Source of the DNA: Pseudomonas fluorescens
Lineage (GTDB): Bacteria > Pseudomonadota > Gammaproteobacteria > Pseudomonadales > Pseudomonadaceae
NCBI RefSeq assembly: GCF_902497995.1
Contig: NZ_CABVII010000018.1
Coordinates: 62,001 to 126,000, forward strand
Reading direction: 5' to 3'
DNA length: 64,000 nucleotides
The position numbers and the translations under genes were made by a program. Positions 36,272-44,685 of the stretch are shown piece by piece; position 1 is the first letter of the stretch; every line of letters begins with the position of its first letter. A model generated the notes under the pieces. That model was not told the origin of the DNA. It made no database searches and saw only the letters and a list, made by a program, of their open reading frames with translations.

Positions 36272-36286
36272 TGGCACCGGCCTTGC
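36272..36286 (+). promoter_or_regulatory. Sigma-54 (-24/-12) promoter of the aco operon
   Basis: TGGCAC-CGGCC-TTGC matches the sigma-54 consensus exactly, with the GG and GC dinucleotides at the required 10-bp spacing. It lies about 115 bp before the acoX start and faces the operon whose neighbour is a sigma-54 activator. Confidence 0.92.
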
Positions 36287-36354
36287 TCTAGCGATTGCAC
36301 TGTCCGACCGGCAACCCGCCCGACCGGTAACCCAATAATAAAAAGAGGTGCCCT

Positions 36355-36405
36355 ATGTCCTCCTGCCGAGGCCCTTTCCCTGTTCTGCCTGTGGTGGCGA
36401 CATGA
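36355..36405 (+). CDS. Possible 16-codon leader ORF coupled to acoX
   Basis: An ATG at 36355 follows AAGAGGTG, a better ribosome site than that of acoX itself. It opens a 16-codon frame (MSSCRGPFPVLPVVAT) whose TGA overlaps the acoX start as ATGA. It may serve translational coupling to acoX. It is too short to claim a functional peptide, and a GTG start of acoX at 36348 is an alternative explanation of the same ribosome site. Confidence 0.35.
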   Translation: MSSCRGPFPVLPVVAT

Positions 36406-37502
36406 GTCGCTTGCCCCTGACCGTCGGCATCATTGCCAACCCGGCGTCGGGCCGCGACGTACGGCGCCTGACGGCGAACGCCGGGCTGTTTTCCAGCACC
36501 GACAAGGTCTCGGTGATCCAGCGCCTGCTGGCGGCTTTTGGCGCCACCGGTGTCGAACGGGTGCTGATGCCCACCGACATGACCGGCATCGCCGCTGCGG
36601 TGCGCAAGAACAGTCATGGTCGGCAGGCGCGCGGCAGCCACTGGCCAACCCTGGAGTTCCTCGATATCACCTTGCGCCAGAGCGTGGCGGACACTCGTCA
36701 GGCAGCACGCTGGATGGCTGAACGCGGTGTGTCGCTGATCGCCGTGCTCGGCGGTGACGGTACGCACAAGGCGGTGGCGGCCGAAGTCGGCGACATTCCA
36801 CTGCTGACCCTGTCCACAGGTACCAACAACGCCTTCCCGGAGTTGCGTGAAGCCACCAGCGCCGGGTTGGCCGGCGGGTTATTCGCCAGCGGGCGGATTC
36901 CCCCCGAAATCGCCTTGCGCCGCAACAAGCGCCTGCTGGTGCAGGTGCCAAGTCGGGGCCTGTGCGAAGTGGCGCTGGTGGATGTGGCCGTGTCCTCGCT
37001 GCCCTTTATCGGTGCCCGTGCGATCAGCCGCGGGGTTGATCTGGCCGAGGTGTTCGTGACCTTCGCCGAACCCCAGTCCATTGGCATCTCGGCCCTTTGC
37101 GGCCTGTGGTTTCCGGTATCGCGCCAAGCCCCGGGTGGCGCCTGGATGCGCCTTGACCCGCAATCTCCCGAAGCCTTGTTGGTGCCACTGGCGCCTGGCC
37201 TGTTGCAAGGCTGCGGCGTGTTGGCCGCCGGCAGCCTGGAGCCAGGCGTGGCCCATCGCCTATGCCTGGCCAGCGGCACCCTGGCCCTGGATGGCGAGCG
37301 GGAAATCGAATTCAACGCCCGGGACCTGCCCACCGTCACCCTCGATGCCGGCGGCCCGCTGAGCATCGACGTCCATACGGCCCTGGCCTATGCCGCACGA
37401 CAGCGGCTGCTGGCCATCGGCCGTGAACACCCGCAACACCCTCTGAACCTTGAGCCTCAAGACACCCTGGAGAATAAAAATGTCGACACAGCTGACCACT
37501 GA
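36402..37502 (+). CDS. acoX: AcoX, acetoin-catabolism protein (NAD kinase-like)
   Basis: 366 aa. ATP-NAD kinase-like fold: the N-terminal GIIANPASGRD motif and the GGDGT motif (AVLGGDGTHKA, about 126-136) are clear. AcoX is encoded with acetoin dehydrogenase genes in Pseudomonas and Ralstonia; its exact role is not settled. The 3' end overlaps the acoA start by 23 nt. The ATG at 36402 was chosen for homology-like start MSRLPLTVGIIANP; see the leader frame for the doubt. Confidence 0.88.
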   Translation: MSRLPLTVGIIANPASGRDVRRLTANAGLFSSTDKVSVIQRLLAAFGATGVERVLMPTDMTGIAAAVRKNSHGRQARGSHWPTLEFLDITLRQSVADTRQAARWMAERGVSLIAVLGGDGTHKAVAAEVGDIPLLTLSTGTNNAFPELREATSAGLAGGLFASGRIPPEIALRRNKRLLVQVPSRGLCEVALVDVAVSSLPFIGARAISRGVDLAEVFVTFAEPQSIGISALCGLWFPVSRQAPGGAWMRLDPQSPEALLVPLAPGLLQGCGVLAAGSLEPGVAHRLCLASGTLALDGEREIEFNARDLPTVTLDAGGPLSIDVHTALAYAARQRLLAIGREHPQHPLNLEPQDTLENKNVDTADH

Positions 37503-38457
37503 ACAATTGCTGCATGCCTACCGGGTGATGCGCACCATCCGCGTTTTCGAAGAGCGCCTGCACGTGGAGTTCGCCACCGGCGAGATCCCGGGTTTCGTCC
37601 ATCTTTATGCCGGCGAAGAGGCCTCGGCCGCCGGTGTCATGGCTCACCTGAGGGATGACGATTGCATCGCGTCCAACCACCGGGGCCATGGCCATTGCAT
37701 CGCCAAGGGCGTGGATGTGTACGGGATGATGGCCGAGATCTACGGCAAGAAAACCGGGGTCTGCCAGGGCAAGGGTGGCTCCATGCACATTGCCGATTTC
37801 GAGAAGGGCATGCTCGGTGCCAACGGCATCGTCGGCGCCGGTGCACCCTTGGTCGTGGGCGCAGCGCTGGCCGCCAGACTCAAGGGGACCGACAGCGTCG
37901 CGGTGGTGTTTTTCGGTGACGGCGGTTCCAACGAAGGCGCGGTATTCGAGGCGATGAACATGGCCTCCGTATGGAACCTGCCGTGCCTGTTCATTGCCGA
38001 GAACAACGGTTACGCCGAGGCCACGGCCTCCAATTGGTCAGTGGCCTGCGATCACATCGCCGACCGCGCCGCGGGTTTCGGCATGCCCGGGGTCACGGTC
38101 GACGGCTTCGATTTTTTCGCCGTTCACGAAGCGGCCGGTGCTGCTGTGGAGCGGGCCCGCGCCGGCGAAGGGCCGTCGCTGATCGAAGTCAAGCTGACCC
38201 GTTACTACGGTCACTTCGAGGGCGACGCCCAGACCTACCGGGCGCCGGATGAGGTCAAGTATTTCCGCGAGCACAACGACTGCCTGATGCAATTTCGCGA
38301 CAGCACCACCCGCACCGCAATGGTCGATGCCAGCCAGCTGGACCAGATCGATAGTGAAGTGGACCTGCTGATCGAGAACGCCGTGCGCAAGGCCAAGTCC
38401 GACCCCAAGCCAAGCGCGGCCGACTTGCTTACCGACGTCTACGTTTCCTATCCCTGA
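37480..38457 (+). CDS. acoA: Acetoin dehydrogenase E1 alpha subunit (TPP-dependent)
   Basis: 325 aa, the usual family length. TPP-binding motif GDGGSNEG with the distal Asn (FFGDGGSNEG..ENNGYAEA, about 145-183), and the HRGHGHCIAKG and GKGGSMHIAD segments typical of 2-oxoacid dehydrogenase E1 alpha. With AcoB it cleaves acetoin to acetaldehyde and transfers the acetyl unit to the lipoyl group of AcoC. GGAG precedes the ATG at 37480, which lies inside the end of acoX. Confidence 0.95.
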   Translation: MSTQLTTEQLLHAYRVMRTIRVFEERLHVEFATGEIPGFVHLYAGEEASAAGVMAHLRDDDCIASNHRGHGHCIAKGVDVYGMMAEIYGKKTGVCQGKGGSMHIADFEKGMLGANGIVGAGAPLVVGAALAARLKGTDSVAVVFFGDGGSNEGAVFEAMNMASVWNLPCLFIAENNGYAEATASNWSVACDHIADRAAGFGMPGVTVDGFDFFAVHEAAGAAVERARAGEGPSLIEVKLTRYYGHFEGDAQTYRAPDEVKYFREHNDCLMQFRDSTTRTAMVDASQLDQIDSEVDLLIENAVRKAKSDPKPSAADLLTDVYVSYP

Positions 38458-38490
38458 ACGCCCCCCATAACAAAAAACGAGACCATCATC

Positions 38491-39510
38491 ATGGCGAGAA
38501 AAATCAGCTATCAGCAGGCAATCAACGAAGCCCTGGCCCAGGAAATGCGCCGCGATCCCAGTGTGTTCATCATGGGTGAAGACGTCGCCGGCGGTGCCGG
38601 TGCTCCCGGTGAAAACGACGCCTGGGGCGGGGTGCTGGGCGTGACCAAGGGCCTCTATCACCAATTCCCCGGGCGAGTGCTGGACACGCCGTTGTCAGAG
38701 CTGGGCTATGTCGGTGCCGCGGTAGGCGCAGCCACCTGTGGCGTGCGCCCGGTGTGCGAATTGATGTTCGTCGACTTCGCCGGTTGCTGCCTGGACCAGA
38801 TCCTCAATCAGGCGGCCAAGTTTCGCTACATGTTCGGCGGCAAGGCGTCCACCCCGCTGGTGATCCGCACCATGGTCGGTGCGGGCCTGCGGGCCGCCGC
38901 CCAACACTCGCAAATGCTCACTTCGCTGTGGACCCACATCCCCGGGCTGAAAGTCGTCTGCCCGTCATCACCTTATGACGCCAAGGGGCTGTTGATCCAG
39001 GCCATCCGCGACAACGACCCGGTGATCTTCTGTGAACACAAACTGCTCTACAGCATGCAGGGCGAGGTGCCGGAAGAGCTCTATAGCATTCCTTTCGGCG
39101 AAGCCAACTTCCTGCGCGATGGCAAGGACGTGACCCTGGTCTCCTATGGACGCATGGTCAACACGGCGATGGACGCCGCCCGCAGCCTGGCAGGGCGCGG
39201 CATCGACTGCGAGGTCATCGACCTGCGCACCACCAGCCCGCTGGATGAAGACAGCATCCTCGAAAGCGTGGAAAAGACCGGACGCCTGGTGGTGATCGAC
39301 GAGGCCAACCCGCGCTGCTCCATGGCCACCGATATCTCGGCCCTGGTGGCACAAAAGGCCTTTGCCGCGCTCAAGGCACCGATCGAAATGGTGACCGCGC
39401 CACATACGCCGGTGCCCTTTTCCGACGCCCTGGAAGACCTTTACATCCCCGACGCGGCGAAGATCGAAAACGCCGTGCTCAAACTGATCGAGTGGAGCAA
39501 GCGTTCATGA
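38491..39510 (+). CDS. acoB: Acetoin dehydrogenase E1 beta subunit
   Basis: 339 aa, transketolase-like pyrimidine-binding and C-terminal domains. Conserved MGEDVAGG, ELMFVDF and the C-terminal EVIDLRTTSPLDEDSI stretch mark the E1 beta family. It forms the heterotetrameric E1 with AcoA. Spaced 33 bp after acoA and overlapping acoC by ATGA. Confidence 0.95.
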   Translation: MARKISYQQAINEALAQEMRRDPSVFIMGEDVAGGAGAPGENDAWGGVLGVTKGLYHQFPGRVLDTPLSELGYVGAAVGAATCGVRPVCELMFVDFAGCCLDQILNQAAKFRYMFGGKASTPLVIRTMVGAGLRAAAQHSQMLTSLWTHIPGLKVVCPSSPYDAKGLLIQAIRDNDPVIFCEHKLLYSMQGEVPEELYSIPFGEANFLRDGKDVTLVSYGRMVNTAMDAARSLAGRGIDCEVIDLRTTSPLDEDSILESVEKTGRLVVIDEANPRCSMATDISALVAQKAFAALKAPIEMVTAPHTPVPFSDALEDLYIPDAAKIENAVLKLIEWSKRS

Positions 39511-40619
39511 GCCAGATCCATACCTTGACCATGCCCAAATGGGGCTTGTCCATGACCGAAGGCCGGGTCGATGTCTGGCTCAAGGAGGAGGGGCAGGCAA
39601 TCACCAAGGGCGACGAAGTACTGGATGTGGAAACCGACAAGATTTCCAGCAGCGTCGAAGCACCGTTTTCCGGCGTGCTGCGCCGGCAGATCGCGCGCCA
39701 GGATGAAACCCTGGCGGTGGGTGCCTTGCTCGGCATCGTGGTCGACGGCGAGGCCAGCGAGGCGCAGATCGATGCGGTGGTCGAACAGTTCCAGGCCGCG
39801 TTCGTTCCCGGCGCCGGTGCCGAGGAGGACAGCGGGCCCAAGCCACAGAAGGTCGAGCTGGACGGGCGGCTGATCCGTTACTTCGAGCGCGGCGAAGGCG
39901 GGGTGCCGTTGGTGCTGGTGCACGGCTTTGGCGGCGATCTGAACAACTGGTTGTTCAATCACGAAGCATTGGCCGCCGGGCGGCGGGTGATCGCCCTCGA
40001 TCTGCCGGGTCACGGCGAGTCGACCAAGCAACTGGAGCGGGGCGACCTGGATGAGCTGAGCGCAGTGCTGCTGGCACTGCTCGACCATCTGGATATTCCC
40101 GTTGCGCATTGGGCGGGCCACTCCATGGGCGGTGCGGTAGCGCTCAATACCGCACGGCTGGCGCCGCAGCGGGTGCGTTCATTGACCTTGATCGGCAGCG
40201 CCGGTCTGGGCGCCGAAATCAACGGCCAATACCTGCAAGGTTTTGTCGATGCGGCCAGCCGCAACGCCCTCAAGCCTCAATTGGTCCAGCTGTTCTCCAA
40301 TGCGGAACTGGTCAACCGGCAGATGCTTGAAGACATGCTCAAGTACAAGCGCCTGGAAGGGGTGGACGCGGCCTTGCGCCTGCTGATCTCGGGGGTGTTT
40401 GCCGATGGCCGGCAAACCACGGATCTACGCGGCGTGGTGCAGGAAGGCCGGCAGCCGGTATTGCTGATCTGGGGCAGTGACGACGCAATTATTCCGGCCT
40501 CCCACAGCGCCGGGCTGTCGGCGCAAGTCGAGATCCTGCCGGGTCAGGCACACATGGTCCAAATGGAAGCGGCCGAGCAGGTCAACCGGCTGATCCTGGA
40601 CTTTGTGCAACAGCACTGA
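39507..40619 (+). CDS. acoC: AcoC, lipoyl domain fused to alpha/beta hydrolase
   Basis: 370 aa. An N-terminal lipoyl domain (1-78) carries the lipoylated Lys in the DVETDKISS motif (about 41-49). A linker leads to an alpha/beta hydrolase-type domain (about 115-370) with the nucleophile elbow GHSMGG and the downstream Asp/His (ILIWGSDD..., GQAHMVQ). This fusion is the known form of AcoC, the E2 acetyltransferase-like component of acetoin dehydrogenase. No E3 gene is in the operon, so a lipoamide dehydrogenase must come from elsewhere. Confidence 0.93.
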   Translation: MSQIHTLTMPKWGLSMTEGRVDVWLKEEGQAITKGDEVLDVETDKISSSVEAPFSGVLRRQIARQDETLAVGALLGIVVDGEASEAQIDAVVEQFQAAFVPGAGAEEDSGPKPQKVELDGRLIRYFERGEGGVPLVLVHGFGGDLNNWLFNHEALAAGRRVIALDLPGHGESTKQLERGDLDELSAVLLALLDHLDIPVAHWAGHSMGGAVALNTARLAPQRVRSLTLIGSAGLGAEINGQYLQGFVDAASRNALKPQLVQLFSNAELVNRQMLEDMLKYKRLEGVDAALRLLISGVFADGRQTTDLRGVVQEGRQPVLLIWGSDDAIIPASHSAGLSAQVEILPGQAHMVQMEAAEQVNRLILDFVQQH

Positions 40620-40629
40620 TGCCCCCCTC

Positions 40630-40650
40630 GGCGGCCAGCTGTTGGCCGCC
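40630..40650 (+). terminator. Hairpin after acoC
   Basis: GGCGGCCA (40630-40637) and TGGCCGCC (40643-40650) pair perfectly around a 5-nt loop, 10 nt after the acoC stop. There is no T-run, so it may be an attenuator or mRNA-stabilising stem rather than a full terminator. An orphan AAGGAG-ATG lies 20-30 nt further on. Confidence 0.5.
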
Positions 40651-40748
40651 AGGGTTCTAACGATTTCAAGGAGACTCCCCCATGCAGGCAGAGGCCGGGA
40701 TGCAGTCGGCTTGACCATCCCCGGAGTGGGCGAGGAGCCCTTCGCCGG

Positions 40749-42977
40749 TCAGCTCGATTCGGCGATGTCAGCGTCGAGGGGCTCGGTCGGCGATGCCTCT
40801 TGCCCCGGTAGTTCGGTGATCACACTGAAGTCACTGACTTCGACCGCGCCCGACCCATACCCCAGCAGGTGGAAAGAGAATGCCTTGCGTGACTGCGGAT
40901 TGGGGAAGCTGAAATCCATCTCAAGCGGCTGGTCGGCCGTGACCAGCATTTCTGTCGGCAGGCCCAATTCCACATCCTGTTCCAGCTCCTTGGTCTTGAG
41001 CTGGATGTAGGCGTTCTGTTGGGGGTCTACCGAGCGCACGGTCAGGCGCACGCGGGTGTGCGAGCCTTTGGGCATTTCAAGGTACTGCGCGCCGATCAGG
41101 TTGTCGGCCCAGTCATCCTTTATCTGCGCCTGGAGAGGAATGATGGTGGGGCTGCCGAACTGGTAGTGCAGGTTCAGCGGTGTCTGCAACAGCGTTTGAT
41201 CCAGGGCTGCGGCCCTTGCCGCGATCTGGCGCGCACGCTTGCCCCCGTATTGACCGGTCAAGGTGGCACGATCGGCGATGAAACCTTCGCTGGCGTAATA
41301 CCGGCAGCGCTGTTGAAAGTCGCACTCGGTGAAAGTGCCCTGGCCATCGTGGTAGCGCAGCTTGCCATTGGTGAACGACATGATCTCGCGGCCGGTGTCG
41401 TACTGGCGAAACAGCGAGCGACCGCTCAGGGTCGGCGGGACAGGCAAGGCGAAGTAGTCGAGGATCGAGGTGCTCAGGTCGACATGTCCGTAGACCCCGG
41501 TCTTGATCTGCGGGAGCTGTTCCTGTTCGGGTGCCAGTGTCAGGTTGAAGCCCCAGGAGGAAGCGAGGCGCACGCCGTCGATGCCGTGGGATTCGTCGGA
41601 CGTGATCACCACCAGGGTGTCCTCGAGGATGCCCTGGCGTTCCAGGCCGCCGAGAAACTGCCCAAGGGCATCGTCCAGGTAACCCACGGCGGCTTGCTTG
41701 GCGGTGTCATAACGCTGCAAATAGTCGTCCGGGGCCGAGTAGGGCTGATGGGTGCCCACGGTCAGCAGCGTCAGCATCCACGGCTTGTTGTTTTTCTCAA
41801 GCTGGCCGACGTAGTCCAGCGCGCCTTCGAAAAAGGCCTTGTCATCCTTGCCCCACGGAAAGTCCAGATAGGACGCATTGGTGAACCATTCGAGGCCATG
41901 GGTCGCGTCGAAACCGATGTGGGGCATGATCTTGTCTTTGGCCATGAAGCGCAGCCCGGCGCCCTGAAGGTAGTGGGTGGAGAAGCCATTCTTGCGCAAT
42001 TGTGCCGGCAGGCAGGCCTGGTTGCGTTCGCTCTGGGTCAGCATCTCGACCCCTTTTGGGGTGCCGTTGTCGAGCTTGTCGTAATCGCCGCAGAGCATCG
42101 CGTACAGGCCACGAATGGTCTGGTGGCTGTGCAGCACGTAGTCCGGCGTGTTCATGCCCCGTCCCGCCCACTGGCTGAGATGGGGCATCAGGTTCTCTTG
42201 ATAACTGCTGCGCAGGGCCTGGCGGTTGACCCCGACATAGGCGCCGGGAATGCCTTCCAGGGCAATGATCAAGACGTTGCGCGCACGTCCCGGGGCTGCC
42301 AGCAGTTTTTGGCCGGTCAGGTCGAGTTCGGTGAGGCCCGCCATCTGCGGGGCGACATCGATCTCGTCACCTTCCAGCCAGTCTTCTGCGCGAGCTTGAA
42401 CCTCGCCCACGCCAGCGGCCAGCACCTGGTGCGGCAAGTTGAACACGTGCCACTGGTCGGCGTCGGTAGGTTGCAGGTGTTGCGCCCCCCAGTGAGCGAT
42501 CAACAGCAGCAGCGGCACGGACCAGGCATGACGGGGCAAGCGCGGTGCAGGTGTCGTAGCGCCCAGCCAATGGGTGCACAGCCACGCAATCAGCCCCAGC
42601 AGCAAGGTGCCGGCTAGCCAGGGTTGGGCGAGTCCGCCGCCGGCGGAGTTTTCCAGAAACTGCGGATCGATCAGGTAGTGCAAGTCCGAGAGGTTGGGCA
42701 GCCGACCGACCGCGCTGACCAGTTCGGCGGTCGCCACGGTCATGAAGCCCCAGGCCAACAATATCGGCAGGGCCAGCCACCAGGGGCGACGGTGCAGGAG
42801 CACGATGAGCACGCTCGCAATGCACAGGTCCGACAGGTATCCATGTGGATTCGACCATCCCAGCGCTGCACGCAGGCACAGGGGTGTGATCAGAACCAGG
42901 CCGATGAGGGCGATGAGACGTGCGTAGGGTTGCCGTAGCCACTGACGGATGATGTTCACAAAAGTTCTTCCAGACAT
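40749..42977 (-). CDS. LTA synthase-like sulfatase/phosphoglycerol transferase membrane protein
   Basis: 742 aa. About five N-terminal membrane helices (residues 15-180), then a periplasmic sulfatase-fold domain (about 235-560), then a beta-rich C-terminal extension. Alkaline-phosphatase-type metal motifs are visible: LIIALEGIPG with Glu, the likely catalytic Thr in LHSHQTIRGLYAML, and ITSDESHGIDG. Relatives transfer phosphoglycerol or phosphoethanolamine to glycans or lipids in the envelope. Start site is weak (GAAG). It converges on acoC. Substrate unknown. Confidence 0.85.
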   Translation of the reverse strand: MSGRTFVNIIRQWLRQPYARLIALIGLVLITPLCLRAALGWSNPHGYLSDLCIASVLIVLLHRRPWWLALPILLAWGFMTVATAELVSAVGRLPNLSDLHYLIDPQFLENSAGGGLAQPWLAGTLLLGLIAWLCTHWLGATTPAPRLPRHAWSVPLLLLIAHWGAQHLQPTDADQWHVFNLPHQVLAAGVGEVQARAEDWLEGDEIDVAPQMAGLTELDLTGQKLLAAPGRARNVLIIALEGIPGAYVGVNRQALRSSYQENLMPHLSQWAGRGMNTPDYVLHSHQTIRGLYAMLCGDYDKLDNGTPKGVEMLTQSERNQACLPAQLRKNGFSTHYLQGAGLRFMAKDKIMPHIGFDATHGLEWFTNASYLDFPWGKDDKAFFEGALDYVGQLEKNNKPWMLTLLTVGTHQPYSAPDDYLQRYDTAKQAAVGYLDDALGQFLGGLERQGILEDTLVVITSDESHGIDGVRLASSWGFNLTLAPEQEQLPQIKTGVYGHVDLSTSILDYFALPVPPTLSGRSLFRQYDTGREIMSFTNGKLRYHDGQGTFTECDFQQRCRYYASEGFIADRATLTGQYGGKRARQIAARAAALDQTLLQTPLNLHYQFGSPTIIPLQAQIKDDWADNLIGAQYLEMPKGSHTRVRLTVRSVDPQQNAYIQLKTKELEQDVELGLPTEMLVTADQPLEMDFSFPNPQSRKAFSFHLLGYGSGAVEVSDFSVITELPGQEASPTEPLDADIAESS

Positions 42978-43111
42978 TAAAGCTTCATACCAGTGTGCTG
43001 GATGGTATCAACTGGCGACAAAACTGGCCTGGGTATCAATGGCTGCAGGCGGTTTTGAGCGGGTGATGGTCTGAATATTGTTTGACATAAAGTGTCAGAG
43101 CGATCGCAACG

Positions 43112-43555
43112 CTAACTGCAAGCCACGCTGACCGCTTTCGCGGCGCGTTGCAGTTCCTGTTTGACCTCGACCGGTATCCGACGTTTCAAGGGTCGCTGGT
43201 CGAGGAATATCTGCTCGCCTGGAGCATTAATCTCCGCGTCGATAGCCGCTGCCTGGGCTTCGATGGAGGCAGCGTGAGCTTCGATCACACGGTTGACCTC
43301 GGCTTCATTGGTCGCTGCGTCGAGCGCTTCGATCAGAGCCGCCACCTTGGCTTCCTCATCCTTGGCATACTCTTCTACCGACAAGCCGGCGGCTAACGCA
43401 CGTGCACGGATTTCCACGCCCTTGAGTGCCTGCTTGGCTTCGCTGCACTGAGCGCTCTGCTTGCGGTTTTCGACAGTGTTCCACTGGATGAGTCCGTAGG
43501 CCATCGCACCGAAAATCGCCACGGTAATGCCGCCCATCATCAGGCTTCGCCTCAT
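43112..43555 (-). CDS. Hypothetical membrane-anchored protein, 147 aa
   Basis: Not recognised. One N-terminal hydrophobic helix (about residues 7-24, MGGITVAIFGAMAYGLI), then an Ala/Glu-rich, strongly helical stretch (about 30-110; ALDAATNEAEVNRVIEAHAAS) likely to form a coiled coil on the outer face of the inner membrane. Two Cys (about 37 and 146) could form a disulfide. The start could be either of the ATGs at 43555 and 43540. Neighbours give no strong clue. Confidence 0.6.
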   Translation of the reverse strand: MRRSLMMGGITVAIFGAMAYGLIQWNTVENRKQSAQCSEAKQALKGVEIRARALAAGLSVEEYAKDEEAKVAALIEALDAATNEAEVNRVIEAHAASIEAQAAAIDAEINAPGEQIFLDQRPLKRRIPVEVKQELQRAAKAVSVACS

Positions 43556-43703
43556 GGGAGCACCGTCGAGCGGCGGGGGAGTGAGAGTTCGTTATGCATC
43601 GCTTCAACCTGTTCGGGAATGTGAAGCGTAGCATCGGAAACGGCTGCACCCCCCGGCTGTCTGTCGGGTATTGACAAAGCGCTGGAGGGGTGTATCAGCG
43701 GGG

Positions 43704-44615
43704 TTACAAGCTTGTGCCAGTCGCTTGCAGCAGACTGTTCACATCGGCCAATGTCGGCGCATGGGCTCCGGCATGGCGGCACGACAGGGAGGCGCAGGCT
43801 GCGGCAAATTGCAGGCGTTCGCGCACCTCGGTAATGCCGAGCAAATCCGATGCAAGCCAGCCGGCCATGCACGCGTCGCCCGCACCGACAGTATCGGCCA
43901 CGGTCACCGGAATCGCCGGCTGCTCGTACTGGCTGTCGGGGGTGTGAAGCAGCATTCCGTGTTCACCTCGGGTGAACAGGATCTCGGCCATCGGGTTAAG
44001 AGCGCGAAGCTCATCCAGTGCCCGGTGTTCGCTCAGCCCTGGATAAATGTGCCGAAGGTCTTCGTCGGACAGCTTGATCATGTCGGCCAGGGCGGTCATC
44101 GTCGGGAACGTCTGTTGCCGATAATGGCTGTCCATCAAATTGCGCCAGTTCGGGTCAAAGCTGATTCGTTTGCCGGCGCCTTTGGCTTGTTCGGCGAGTG
44201 TTACCAGGCGGTCTCCCAGCGGCTGACGAGCCAGGCTGATGCAGCTGAAATGACACACTTGCGCCTGCTCGATCCATCCTGGCGGCAGCAGGCCCGGATC
44301 AAAAAACAGATCGGCCTCTCCCGCAAAAAAATACCGTGGAGGGCGGCTCGATGGAACGATGGCGACCAGCGGATCGCGGTCTACTCGTTGTAAAAATCGC
44401 CTGTCCAGACCTGCCGCTTCCGTCTGCCGGGCGATCTCGTCGCCCAGGGAGTCGGTGCTGACGGATCCGGCGAAGGCGCTGTCGACGCCCAGTCGACTGA
44501 GTGCTCGAGCCACGTTCCAGGGCGCTCCGCCCGGATAGCCTTGCCACTGTCCGGGCGTACCCTGGACAAGGTCGGTCAGGGCTTCGCCAAATACGATTGC
44601 GCGAGGCAATACCAT
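43704..44615 (-). CDS. PfkB-family fructokinase
   Basis: 303 aa ribokinase-fold sugar kinase. The N-terminal GEALTDLVQGTPGQWQGYPGG motif and the C-terminal DTVGAGDACMAG (catalytic Asp) are both intact. It phosphorylates a sugar, most likely fructose. Start at 44615 gives AGAGG at 8 nt; the ATG six bases earlier is too close to it. It is downstream of an MtlR-like regulator and near a polyol dehydrogenase, which would produce fructose from sorbitol or mannitol. Confidence 0.88.
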   Translation of the reverse strand: MVLPRAIVFGEALTDLVQGTPGQWQGYPGGAPWNVARALSRLGVDSAFAGSVSTDSLGDEIARQTEAAGLDRRFLQRVDRDPLVAIVPSSRPPRYFFAGEADLFFDPGLLPPGWIEQAQVCHFSCISLARQPLGDRLVTLAEQAKGAGKRISFDPNWRNLMDSHYRQQTFPTMTALADMIKLSDEDLRHIYPGLSEHRALDELRALNPMAEILFTRGEHGMLLHTPDSQYEQPAIPVTVADTVGAGDACMAGWLASDLLGITEVRERLQFAAACASLSCRHAGAHAPTLADVNSLLQATGTSL

Positions 44616-44685
44616 GGTCATTTCCTCTTTTTTTCCTGGAGTGATGGCTGTTGGCTGATCAGGGCGATCGCCTGGCATCACTCGT

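Noticed and set aside
41019..42617. 532-codon antisense frame over the sulfatase gene
   Set aside because: Gln/Val/Gly-rich shadow frame; the opposite strand has full sulfatase motifs.
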